Notes under the pieces: model-generated
Seen by the model: only the letters and a program-made list of their open reading frames with translations
What the model was told of the DNA's origin: nothing
The model's database searches: none
From: Methanobacterium sp964452085
Lineage (GTDB): Archaea > Methanobacteriota > Methanobacteria > Methanobacteriales > Methanobacteriaceae
Direction: 5' to 3'
NCBI GenBank assembly: GCA_964452085.1
Contig: CAYVKL010000003.1
Coordinates: forward strand, 62,001 to 126,000
Length of the DNA stretch: 64,000 bases
Shown here: positions 10,031-19,066 of the stretch, piece by piece
Position numbering within the stretch: the first letter of the stretch is position 1
Layout of the letters: each line of letters starts with the position of its first letter
Made by a program: the position numbers and the translations under genes

Positions 10031-11503
10031 ATGAAAGTTTTGATAATAGGGGCCGGGTTTGGGGGGCTATCAGCAGCTGCTTTACTGGCCAAAGACGGAT
10101 ATGACGTTACAGTCATTGAAAAAAATGAAGGACCTGGTGGAAGGGCAAGTGTTTACAGTGATAAGGGTTTTAACTTTGATATGGGCCCATCATGGTACCT
10201 TATGCCAGATGTTTTTGAACATTTTTACGCTAATTTCGATAAAAAACCTCAGGACTACTTTGAACTTGACAAATTAGACCCATCATACCGTGTTTTCTTT
10301 GATAATAGCAGAATGGTGGATGTTGCATCAGATCTGGAGAAAAACTATGAATTATTCGACAGTCTGGAAGAAGGTGGAGCCGAAAAACTCAAAGAATACC
10401 TTGATTCAGCAGAAGAACTCTATGATCATTCAGTAAAGGAGATGCTTTACCGTGATTACACCTCTGTACTGGACTTTTTAAATGGTAAAATGCTACTCAG
10501 TGGCATCCGCATGAACATACTGGAAAATCTGGAACACTATGTCAACCGGAAGTTTACCAGTGATGAAGCCCGTAAAATTGTCCAGTATTCCATTGGATTC
10601 CTGGGAAGTTCACCTCAAAAGACTCCATCACTTTACCATATCATGTCTCACATTGATCTCACATTAGGGGTTTGGTATCCTCAAGGTGGTATAAGAGAAG
10701 TGGCCCGTACCATGATGGAACTCGGCCAATCTTATGGGGCTAAATTCCAGTTCAATGAATCAGTTGAACTTTTAGAAGTTCATGAAAAACATGTTAAAAG
10801 AGTTATCACTAGTAAAGGCGTTTACGAACCAGATTTAGTAATAGTAAATGCGGATTATGCTCACTCAGAATTGGACCTTCTTACCAAAGAAAATAGGACT
10901 TACAATGAGGATTACTGGGAGAAAAGAGTTCTCGCTCCATCAGCACTGGTGGCCTATGTCGGTATTGACAAGGAAATGGAAACCCTGGTACACCACAACC
11001 TTTTCCTAGAAAAAGACTGGGCTGAAGGTTTCGACACCCTTTTCGACACTAAAAAGGCAGATTGGCCTAAAAACCCATCATATTATGTTAACATTCCATC
11101 AAAAACTGATAAAACCGCTGCTCCCTCAGGTTCAGACACATTATTCATTCTGGTGCCTCTGGCCCCTGGAATCGAAGACACAACAGAAAAACGCCAAAAG
11201 CTTTACAACTATATTATGGATGATCTAGAGGCTAAAACCGGTGAAAAAATACGCGACCACATTGTGGTTAAACGCATATTCGCATTAGAAGACTTCAAAG
11301 AAAGGTACAATGCATACAAGGGAACTGCACTGGGACTTTCCCACACCCTAATGCAAACCGCACTCTTCCGACCAGCACATAAGAGCAAGAAGGTAGAGAA
11401 TCTTTACTACTCAGGGCAATTTACTCACCCTGGAATTGGGGTTCCAATGACCCTAATATCCTCCGAAATCGTTGTCCAGGAAATAAATGAAAGATACGGT
11501 TGA
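10031..11503 (+). CDS. crtI: Phytoene desaturase-type FAD oxidoreductase (CrtI family), copy 1
   Basis: Flavoprotein of 490 residues that introduces double bases into phytoene or later carotenoids. The N-terminal dinucleotide fold reads VLIIGAGFGGLSAAALLAK (GxGxxG), followed by EKNEGPGGRASV and GPSWYLMPDVF, both CrtI signatures. The C-terminal FAD/substrate segment is YYSGQFTHPGIGVPM. It starts a plus-strand run crtI-crtB-ubiA-crtI. The paralog at 13438 is nearly collinear and highly similar. In C50 pathways two such enzymes are needed (phytoene to lycopene, and a 3,4-desaturase), and which copy does which cannot be read off. Confidence 0.9.
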   Translation: MKVLIIGAGFGGLSAAALLAKDGYDVTVIEKNEGPGGRASVYSDKGFNFDMGPSWYLMPDVFEHFYANFDKKPQDYFELDKLDPSYRVFFDNSRMVDVASDLEKNYELFDSLEEGGAEKLKEYLDSAEELYDHSVKEMLYRDYTSVLDFLNGKMLLSGIRMNILENLEHYVNRKFTSDEARKIVQYSIGFLGSSPQKTPSLYHIMSHIDLTLGVWYPQGGIREVARTMMELGQSYGAKFQFNESVELLEVHEKHVKRVITSKGVYEPDLVIVNADYAHSELDLLTKENRTYNEDYWEKRVLAPSALVAYVGIDKEMETLVHHNLFLEKDWAEGFDTLFDTKKADWPKNPSYYVNIPSKTDKTAAPSGSDTLFILVPLAPGIEDTTEKRQKLYNYIMDDLEAKTGEKIRDHIVVKRIFALEDFKERYNAYKGTALGLSHTLMQTALFRPAHKSKKVENLYYSGQFTHPGIGVPMTLISSEIVVQEINERYG

Positions 11504-11508
11504 AATAC

Positions 11509-12360
11509 ATGACAGATAATACTAATAAAATAAATAAAACAATTTACTCCATATTCAAAAAAGGTAGTAAAACTTACTACTATAGTACTATTTTTTTCCC
11601 AAAAACGGTGAAACAAGACGTTTTCATCCTTTACAGCTTCCTCAGGAAGGCTGATGACTATGTTGACCAAATACCTCAGAATAGTGAGGGTTTCTACAGT
11701 TTCCGTGATCGATATTACCAGGCAAAAGATGGATCCAAAACTGGCGATATAGTTGCTGACTCATTTGTTCAGCTTGCTGAACGTAAAAACTTTCAAGATG
11801 AGTGGGTTGACGCGTTCCTAGCATCCATGGCTATGGACATAACTAAATCAACCTATAAAGATATGGATGAACTTTACACCTATCTTTATGGTTCATCTGA
11901 GGTGGTGGGCCTTTTCATGGCCAGTATAATGGATCTACCAGAAGAATCATTGGAAGCTGCTCGATATTTAGGACGTTCCATGCAGTACATCAACTTTATA
12001 AGGGATATTGCTGAAGATCTGGAACTGGGAAGAACTTATTTCCCTCAGAATGACCTGAAAGAATTCAATCTCACCAGCCTGGAGCAAAAGGAGGTTACTG
12101 TTAACCCAGATGGCTTCAGAGGATTTGTTCGCAAACAATTAGAGATTTACAAATCCTGGCAGGAAACAGCTGAGAAAGGTTTTAAATACATTCCTTACCG
12201 TTACTTAATTCCCATTAAAACTGCTTCAGACATGTACAACTGGACTGCACGGCAAATAGAGGAAGATCCTTTTGTTGTTTATCAAAGGAAAATTAAACCA
12301 TCTACACCAAAAATTGTGTCTAATATCTTCACTAATTCCCTTAGATTAGGTTTAAGCTAA
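11509..12360 (+). CDS. crtB: Phytoene/squalene synthase family protein (CrtB-like)
   Basis: Head-to-head prenyl synthase that joins two C20 (or C15) diphosphates; with CrtI on both sides phytoene is the likely product. Both Mg-diphosphate motifs are present: DDYVD near residue 50 and RDIAEDLELGRTYFP near 170. A TTG at 11500 overlaps the crtI stop, but the ATG at 11509 is the more likely start (283 residues). The crtI TGA at 11501-11503 leaves five bases, implying translational coupling. It lacks the long C-terminal membrane helix of many squalene synthases. Confidence 0.88.
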   Translation: MTDNTNKINKTIYSIFKKGSKTYYYSTIFFPKTVKQDVFILYSFLRKADDYVDQIPQNSEGFYSFRDRYYQAKDGSKTGDIVADSFVQLAERKNFQDEWVDAFLASMAMDITKSTYKDMDELYTYLYGSSEVVGLFMASIMDLPEESLEAARYLGRSMQYINFIRDIAEDLELGRTYFPQNDLKEFNLTSLEQKEVTVNPDGFRGFVRKQLEIYKSWQETAEKGFKYIPYRYLIPIKTASDMYNWTARQIEEDPFVVYQRKIKPSTPKIVSNIFTNSLRLGLS

Positions 12361-12439
12361 TGTTTTTGGATTAAAATCAAATTTCAAGTAAAATACATTG
12401 AGATTCTGGAATTTATTTAACCCATGGGGCCTAGATTAA

Positions 12440-13291
12440 ATGAACCTCTTGAAATTTATTTTTAAAATATCTAGGTTCCGTTTCTGGATCTACACCGGTG
12501 GGACATACGTTGTAGGTTATGCTCTAGGATTCAGTGTTTTCGGAGATTTCCTACGGCCAGAATACTATCTTTATCTTTTTTACTTCTTCTTCCCTGCAAA
12601 TATATTCATATATGGAGTAAATGATTACTGGGACGAAGACACTGACAAGCTAAATCCTAAAAAGGATGAAAAAGAACATAGAGTATCAGTTCAGGAACGT
12701 AAAAGGCTTTTGAATGTTATTGTCTTGGTGACTGGATTAAGTTTGGTTTTGATGCTTTTTCAGGATAATGTGGAAAGAATAATATTCGCAGGTTTCCTAT
12801 TACTTTCCTACTTTTACAGTGCCAAACCACTCCGCTTTAAGGATAAACCCTTTTTAGATTTCGGATCCAATTATCTTTATATCATGCCGGGTATATTCGC
12901 ATATTACCTGGCAGCCAATGCCATTCCCCCCCTGATTTATATGGTAGGGGCCTTCCTGCACATATCAGCCATGCACATCTTTTCTGCAATTCCGGACATA
13001 AAATACGATAAAGAAGCAGGGATTAACACCACCCCCGTCTTCATAGGCGCGAAAGCATCCCTTTTATTGTGCCTATTTTTCTGGATGGGCCTATCATTCA
13101 TTGTTATCTATCTAACTGATTTCTTCCCACTGAGCTTTTTAGTATTCTTATATCCATTATTCCCCCTCATACTTCTTATTAAAAAGGATTGGAGCATTGA
13201 TGATCTCTACTGGTACCTTCCTTATGTAAACACCATTCTGGGAGGTTTATTATTCACCTCGCTAGTTTTTTATAAACTCTTTTTCATATAA
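12440..13291 (+). CDS. UbiA-family prenyltransferase, probable lycopene elongase
   Basis: Membrane protein of 283 residues with seven to nine hydrophobic helices. The first Asp-rich motif is NDYWDEDTD (61-69), followed by LNPKKDEKEHR. The second is PDIKYDKEAG. This spacing and the PANIFIYGVNDYWD context resemble haloarchaeal LyeJ and corynebacterial CrtEb, which add C5 units to the ends of lycopene to give C45/C50 carotenoids. Its place between crtB and a second crtI supports that role. An alternative is a different lipid or quinone-like prenyltransferase. No strong ribosome site was seen. Confidence 0.75.
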   Translation: MNLLKFIFKISRFRFWIYTGGTYVVGYALGFSVFGDFLRPEYYLYLFYFFFPANIFIYGVNDYWDEDTDKLNPKKDEKEHRVSVQERKRLLNVIVLVTGLSLVLMLFQDNVERIIFAGFLLLSYFYSAKPLRFKDKPFLDFGSNYLYIMPGIFAYYLAANAIPPLIYMVGAFLHISAMHIFSAIPDIKYDKEAGINTTPVFIGAKASLLLCLFFWMGLSFIVIYLTDFFPLSFLVFLYPLFPLILLIKKDWSIDDLYWYLPYVNTILGGLLFTSLVFYKLFFI

Positions 13292-13437
13292 TCCTCCAAT
13301 AGATGTTATTTAATTAATATCATCATTTAAACATATTTAAAAGCAAATAAGATTGCATATATGATATTAAATAGATAATAAATGTAATGATTTAATTTGG
13401 AACATATATTTAGAGAAGTAAATAATGGAGGTATTCC

Positions 13438-14928
13438 ATGAAAAAGAATGGCAATAATGTAGTCATTGTTGGATCTGGATTTGGAGGATTGTCTGCAGCT
13501 GCTTTACTGGCAAAAGATGGTTTTAATGTAACTGTGCTGGAGAAAAATGAGGGTCCTGGAGGTCGGTCCAGTGTTTATAGTGATAAGGGTTTTTTCTTTG
13601 ATATGGGACCTTCCTGGTATTTAATGCCAGATGTTTATGAAAAATTTTATTCAGAGTTTGGAAGGGAAGCAAAGGATTTTTTCAAACTTGAAAAACTTGA
13701 TCCTTCATACCGGATATTCATTTACAATGAAAAAGTTTTCGACCTTTCAGGAAACTTGGAAAAGAATTACCAACTCTTTGACAGCTTCGAACCGGGTGGT
13801 GGGGATAAATTAAAAGATTACCTTGAATCATCCAAAGAATTATACGATTTTTCCATTGAAAAAATGTTATATAAAGATTATAAGTCCGTTTTAGACATTT
13901 TAAATGGTAAATTATTAATTAAATCTTTTAAGCTTCATTTATGGGAGAATCTTGATGATTATATTAATAAACAATTTTCAAGTGATGAAGCTCGTAAGAT
14001 TTTGAAGTATGCCATTGGATTTTTGGGTGGTGCCCCAAAAAACACTCCTTCTTTCTATCATTTGGTATCCCATGCTGATCTGGCTATGGGGGTTTGGTAT
14101 CCCCAAGGAGGAATGAGAAAGGTGGTTCAATCATTATATGAGCTGGCCCAATCTTATGGGGTAAAATTTATATTCAATGAACCTGTGGAAAAAATTGAAA
14201 TCCTTGAAAACATGGTGAAGAAGGTTATTACTACAGAAGGTTCATACGAACCGGATTTAGTTATTGTAACTGCTGATTACCCTCACGCAGAAATGGATCT
14301 CATTAACCCTGAAAATCAGACTTACAACCAGAAATATTGGGAAGAAAGAGTTATATCTCCTTCAGCAATGGTTATTTATTTAGGGGTGGACTTTAAAGTG
14401 GATAAACTATTACACCACAATCTTTTCCTGAATAAAGACTGGGAAACAGGTTTTGATTACATCTTCGATCCAAAAAAAGCTGAATGGCCTAAAAATCCTT
14501 CATATTATGTTAACGTACCATCAAAAACTGATAAAACAGCTGCTCCAGAAGGTTCAGATACCATTTACATTTTGATACCATTAGCTCCAGGAATGGATGA
14601 TAACCCTGATTTAAGGGAGATTCTCTTCAACAATATCCTGGATGATTTGGAGAAGAAAATTGAGATTAATATCCGGAACCATATAATTGTTAAAAAATTA
14701 TTCGCAATAAACGATTTCAAAGAAAGATATAATGCATATAAGGGCACCGCATTTGGTTTAACTCATACTTTAAGGCAGACTGCGCTATGGAGACCTGCTC
14801 ATCAGAGTAAAAAAGCAAAAAATCTTTACTACTCTGGCCAGTACACACATCCCGGTATTGGGGTTCCAATGGTAATGGTATCCTCCCAGATCATTGCCAG
14901 AGAAATAATCGGGAAATATGGAAAATGA
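13438..14928 (+). CDS. CrtI-family carotenoid desaturase, copy 2 (CrtD-like candidate)
   Basis: A 496-residue flavoprotein paralogous to the product of the gene at 10031 over its full length. Both share GxGxxG (VIVGSGFGGLSAAALLAK), GPSWYLMPDVYE, the block ATSYYVN-like KNPSYYVNVPSKTDKTAAP, and YYSGQYTHPGIGVPM. A good GGAGGT ribosome site lies seven bases before the ATG, and a separate AT-rich upstream region (13300-13430) suggests its own promoter. A two-enzyme division of labour (CrtI plus CrtD-type 3,4-desaturase) is the simplest reading, but gene duplication without change of function is possible. Confidence 0.85.
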   Translation: MKKNGNNVVIVGSGFGGLSAAALLAKDGFNVTVLEKNEGPGGRSSVYSDKGFFFDMGPSWYLMPDVYEKFYSEFGREAKDFFKLEKLDPSYRIFIYNEKVFDLSGNLEKNYQLFDSFEPGGGDKLKDYLESSKELYDFSIEKMLYKDYKSVLDILNGKLLIKSFKLHLWENLDDYINKQFSSDEARKILKYAIGFLGGAPKNTPSFYHLVSHADLAMGVWYPQGGMRKVVQSLYELAQSYGVKFIFNEPVEKIEILENMVKKVITTEGSYEPDLVIVTADYPHAEMDLINPENQTYNQKYWEERVISPSAMVIYLGVDFKVDKLLHHNLFLNKDWETGFDYIFDPKKAEWPKNPSYYVNVPSKTDKTAAPEGSDTIYILIPLAPGMDDNPDLREILFNNILDDLEKKIEINIRNHIIVKKLFAINDFKERYNAYKGTAFGLTHTLRQTALWRPAHQSKKAKNLYYSGQYTHPGIGVPMVMVSSQIIAREIIGKYGK

Positions 14929-14961
14929 GCTGAAAAATCACAACTAAATTTCTAAAGAATT

Positions 14962-15050
<89 letters not shown>

Positions 15051-15219
15051 AATGAATATTTTTTTTATTCAAATATAAATTAAAAAAGTGGTGATCAAAA
15101 CATTGTCTAATCTACTATTTAAACACCAAGGATTAACTCTAAATGTTTTAATACTGATTTTTATTTCATTATACAATTTAATGTATTGTGATCAAACTTT
15201 TTTAAAAGTTTGATGGGCG

Positions 15220-15525
<306 letters not shown>

Positions 15526-15540
15526 TATTGTTGGTGTTGA

Positions 15541-15551
15541 TGGTATTTTAA
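15541..15551 (-). promoter_or_regulatory. TATA-like box of the SRP RNA gene
   Basis: The minus strand reads CCTTAAAATACC here, about 20-25 bases before the inferred start of the 7S RNA. Spacing fits archaeal TBP/TFB promoters. The box is not a perfect consensus. Confidence 0.45.
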
Positions 15552-15635
15552 GGTTGCGATTCCAACAATAAATGCCTCTAAATCTCATTATAAACGGACC
15601 AATAATATTTCAATCCTTATTATCATATTATTTAC

Positions 15636-16616
15636 ATGGAATGGCTTCTGATAATTGGGGTGTTAATCAGTGTCTATATGGCTTTTAACATTGCAGCGAA
15701 TGACATTGGTAACTCTGTAGGCACTTCTGTCGGCAGTGGGTCCCTTACCATGCGTAGAGCACTGATATTGGGGGCTATTTTCGAATTTATCGGTGCCATG
15801 TACCTGGGGAATAATGTTATCAAAACTGTGGGTAGTGGAATAATATCCCCAGATATTCTACAGACTACCGGAGCTTTCATTATAACTTTGGCAGCTGCTT
15901 TGTGGATTACCATTACCATTATTAAGAAAATACCTATTTCTGGTTCAGATGCTATTATCAGTGCAGTTTTTGGTTACGGATTGGTGAGTGTGGGTTTATC
16001 GGGTATGAACCTTAATGTGCTGGGTTTAGTCCTGGCCAGTTGGGTTTTATCACCCCTCATAGGAATGGCCATTGGTTTCGGACTTTATTATATTTTAAAA
16101 AATGGATTTCTTAATAAAGTAAAAGATATTGCAGTTAAAGGACGTTTAGAAAAAGTTTTTTCATATTTACAAGTCTTCTCTTCAGCATTTGCCGCTTTGA
16201 ATGTAGGTGCTATTGACATTGCTGTAGCCACCGGAGTGCTTTATTACGCTTTTGGTGCCTCATCCGGAATTGACATAAAGTTAATTGGAGCTATAGGAAT
16301 TGTTTTAGGAATTCTTATTGCAGGGGGAAGGATAACTGATACTATTGGGCGGAGGATAACCGATTTAATACCTTCCAGAGGTTTTTCAGCACAAATTTCC
16401 GCAGCATCTGTTGTTTTCCTGTTTGCCACTCTGGGAATGCCAGTTTCACCTACACAAACCCTGGTAGGTACTGTTATTGGTGTGGGTTTGGCCCGTGGTA
16501 CCAGAACCATCAACTTGGATGTGATCAAGGGTATCGCAACCACGTGGATAGTTACCATACCTGCATGCATCGCCATCTCTGCCTCGCTTTATCTTCTCTT
16601 AAATTATTTAATTTAA
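15636..16616 (+). CDS. pit: Inorganic phosphate transporter, PiT family
   Basis: Low-affinity ion-coupled phosphate permease of 326 residues with about ten membrane helices. The PiT signature appears in both halves: FNIAANDIGNSVGTSVGSG near residue 20 and the related FAALNVGAIDIAVATG near 190, reflecting the inverted repeat of the family. It lies divergent from the SRP RNA. No PhoU-like partner gene is next to it. The missing classical GGNDVANA glycine pair makes sulfate as substrate a minor alternative. Confidence 0.85.
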   Translation: MEWLLIIGVLISVYMAFNIAANDIGNSVGTSVGSGSLTMRRALILGAIFEFIGAMYLGNNVIKTVGSGIISPDILQTTGAFIITLAAALWITITIIKKIPISGSDAIISAVFGYGLVSVGLSGMNLNVLGLVLASWVLSPLIGMAIGFGLYYILKNGFLNKVKDIAVKGRLEKVFSYLQVFSSAFAALNVGAIDIAVATGVLYYAFGASSGIDIKLIGAIGIVLGILIAGGRITDTIGRRITDLIPSRGFSAQISAASVVFLFATLGMPVSPTQTLVGTVIGVGLARGTRTINLDVIKGIATTWIVTIPACIAISASLYLLLNYLI

Positions 16617-16813
16617 ATTTTTAATTTAAAAAATGATTTATTAGATGTTTATTTAATTTAAAAGGATATTGGAGAGATTATAGGAAAAAAATGTACTTAA
16701 ATGATTTTTTTTTATTCATAATTTCAGAACAGTTTGGAATAAAAAATATATGAAACATGGATTATATAGTTGAATAGATTTTGATCAAGATGATCAATAT
16801 TAGGAGGGAAATA

Positions 16814-18037
16814 ATGAAAGCAGATGCAGTTAAAATCGCTGAAGGTGTTTACTGGATTGGAGTTATGGATTGGGATATTCGCAGTTATCATGGTTACACC
16901 CTTAAAGGGACAACTTACAATGCTTATTTAGTATTTGGAAAGGATGAAGTAGCTATTGTTGACAATACTTACCCGGGATCTTCGGCTCAGCTTTGGGGTA
17001 GAATTGAAGATGCCTTCGGAAAGGAAGGTAGAGAAGTGAAAATTGATGTCATAATTCAAAATCACATTGAACGCGACCACAGTGGTGCGCTTTCTGAGAT
17101 TCACAAACGTTTCCCAGATGCCCCTATATATTGCAGTCAGGTGGCAATTAATGGCTTGAAACAGCATTACCCTGGAATGGAAGGTGCAGATTTCCGTCCG
17201 GTTAAAACTGGTGACTCAATTGAAGTGGGAGGGCGTCCTCTGGCCTTTTTAGATGCGAAAATGTTACACTGGCCAGACAGTATGTTCACCTTACTGGTGG
17301 ATGAGGGGGTATTGTTTTCCAACGACGCTTTCGGGCAGCATATCTGTTTTAGAGAAAGGTTTGACCATGAAATTCCGGAATATGTTTTAATGAATGCTGC
17401 TCAAAAGTTTTATGCTAACCTGGTTACCCCTGCATCAATGCTGGTACTTAGAAAGTTGGATGAGGTTAAAGAACTTGGTTTACTGGAAAAAATCAAAATG
17501 ATTGCTCCTTCTCATGGGCAGATCTGGACCGACCCCATGAAGATCATTACTGCTTACAGTAACTGGGCTACAGGTCAGTGCAAAGATAAAGCCACCATCA
17601 TCTATGATACAATGCATTACTCTACACGCATGATGGCCCATTCACTGGCAGAGGGTGTTATGAGTGAAGGGGTGGATGTTGCCATGTACTTCCTCCATGA
17701 TGATGAAAGAAGTGAAATGGTGAATGACATTCTTGAAAGTAAAGCACTGCTTTTAGGAGTTCCCACCATATTTAACGGACCTTACCCCAGTGTTGGAGAC
17801 CTGCTTTATTACCTTGAAGGATTGAGCTTCCAGCGTACTGGGCTTAAAAGACTGGCCACCACCTTTGGTTCCAAAGGATGGAGTGGTAAAGGTGCAGTAA
17901 AAGTAGCTGAAACCCTAAAAACATGCGGGTTTGATGTTCTAGACACTTATGAAGTTAATTACGTCCCTAATGGTGATGAACTGGATAAATGTTACCAAAT
18001 GGGCCAGGAACTTGCTCAAAAAATCAAAAAAATGTAA
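16814..18037 (+). CDS. fprA: F420H2 oxidase, flavodiiron protein FprA
   Basis: Cytoplasmic A-type flavoprotein that reduces O2 to water with F420H2, protecting methanogens from oxygen. The N-terminal metallo-beta-lactamase domain carries the diiron ligands HIERDH (H-x-E-x-D-H), FSNDAFGQH and APSHGQIW. The C-terminal flavodoxin domain starts about IIYDTMHYSTRMMA and binds FMN. An upstream in-frame ATG exists at 16781, but AGGAGGG six bases before the ATG at 16814 fixes the start (407 residues). A 140-residue unknown gene follows 93 bases downstream and may be co-transcribed. Confidence 0.93.
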   Translation: MKADAVKIAEGVYWIGVMDWDIRSYHGYTLKGTTYNAYLVFGKDEVAIVDNTYPGSSAQLWGRIEDAFGKEGREVKIDVIIQNHIERDHSGALSEIHKRFPDAPIYCSQVAINGLKQHYPGMEGADFRPVKTGDSIEVGGRPLAFLDAKMLHWPDSMFTLLVDEGVLFSNDAFGQHICFRERFDHEIPEYVLMNAAQKFYANLVTPASMLVLRKLDEVKELGLLEKIKMIAPSHGQIWTDPMKIITAYSNWATGQCKDKATIIYDTMHYSTRMMAHSLAEGVMSEGVDVAMYFLHDDERSEMVNDILESKALLLGVPTIFNGPYPSVGDLLYYLEGLSFQRTGLKRLATTFGSKGWSGKGAVKVAETLKTCGFDVLDTYEVNYVPNGDELDKCYQMGQELAQKIKKM

Positions 18038-18130
18038 TTAAGAGCATATTTAATATTAGGATGCAAAGAGGATGAATATTCTATTGGATACTGAATTACT
18101 AAAAGAGAAAAGGAACTTAGGAGGGTGAAT

Positions 18131-18547
18131 ATGAAGTCACTTGAATTTGAAAGTGGTATGGATAACGGTAGGAAAGTAATGGTGGCCATGTTCTGGACCA
18201 ATCGAAAGGCTGCCCGAACTGAAGGATGCGCTCCGTTCAGGATAAAAAGAATTGAAACCACCAATGAAACATACACCCCTCAGGGGACTAAGTTGCTTAA
18301 AATAAGCGATGAAATTATGGAGGATATGGTTCAAACTCTGGATGCAGGCAAATCTGTTCCTATGGAGTTCAATATTGGGGAAGAGAATATTAGCGTTACT
18401 TTAAGTGCTGATTCTTTCTCGGTTTCTGCTGAAAAGAGTCCTGAAATAGAAGAGGAAATAATTGAAAAACTGGAAATGGAATTTCCAAAGAAGTTTGCTA
18501 ATTTATGTGACTCCTTCAAACCCCGGGTAACCCCCAGAAATAAGTAA
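18131..18547 (+). CDS. Unknown soluble protein downstream of fprA
   Basis: A 138-residue acidic protein that I do not recognise. It has one Cys in the segment ARTEGCAPFRIKRIETT and another near the C terminus, a central acidic stretch EKSPEIEEEIIEKLEMEF predicted helical, and a basic tail PRVTPRNK. There is no membrane segment. A GTG at 18125 is in frame, but AGGAGGG five bases before the ATG at 18131 selects the latter. The strong ribosome site like that of fprA and the same orientation suggest a shared oxygen-response role (inference only). Confidence 0.75.
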   Translation: MKSLEFESGMDNGRKVMVAMFWTNRKAARTEGCAPFRIKRIETTNETYTPQGTKLLKISDEIMEDMVQTLDAGKSVPMEFNIGEENISVTLSADSFSVSAEKSPEIEEEIIEKLEMEFPKKFANLCDSFKPRVTPRNK

Positions 18548-18670
18548 TAGAAAAAAACCTCTAATACACCCTCCCTTATTTTTTAATTATTCCTTTTTTA
18601 TATTCTTTCATTGAGTATACTTTAATGAAGATATATTTTTAGAATTTTAAAATTAAAAATAATTGGTGGC

Positions 18671-19066
18671 TTAAAGTTTAATGGATCGTATTATGTCTCC
18701 ATCAGATACAATACCAACCAGATCATGGTTATCTAACACCACTAATTGGTTTATTATCCCATCATCTGAGCCATATTCATGCATTTTTTTGATAGCAGTG
18801 GACAGGTCATCATCAGGATAAACGAAAACTACTTGGTCTACCATTACCTCTTCCACAGTGGTTCCAAGTTCGTACTTGTCCAGGATGAGATTGTGACCTA
18901 AATCTGTGGCCGTAACAATTCCCACCAAAGTATCGCCGTCCAATACAGGTAGAGAACTTATTTTATGTTTCATTAGCTTTTCAAATGCAAATACAACATC
19001 TTCAGTTGGAGAGACGGTTATAACCTTCTCGCTCATTACATCCTTAACTTTTAGTTTCGGTAACAT
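18671..19066 (-). CDS. CBS-domain pair protein
   Basis: A 131-residue protein made of two CBS motifs in tandem (about 1-60 and 70-131). The first holds VKDVMSEKVITVSPTEDV and VGIVTATDL, the second VEEVMVDQVVFVYPDDDL and VGIVSDGDIIRS. CBS pairs bind adenine nucleotides and sense energy state. The ATG at 19066 follows GGGAGTGA at a good spacing and is preferred over the upstream in-frame starts. It overlaps the 3' end of the 2-phosphoglycerate kinase gene by 23 bases, so the two are translationally coupled. Confidence 0.87.
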   Translation of the reverse strand: MLPKLKVKDVMSEKVITVSPTEDVVFAFEKLMKHKISSLPVLDGDTLVGIVTATDLGHNLILDKYELGTTVEEVMVDQVVFVYPDDDLSTAIKKMHEYGSDDGIINQLVVLDNHDLVGIVSDGDIIRSIKL

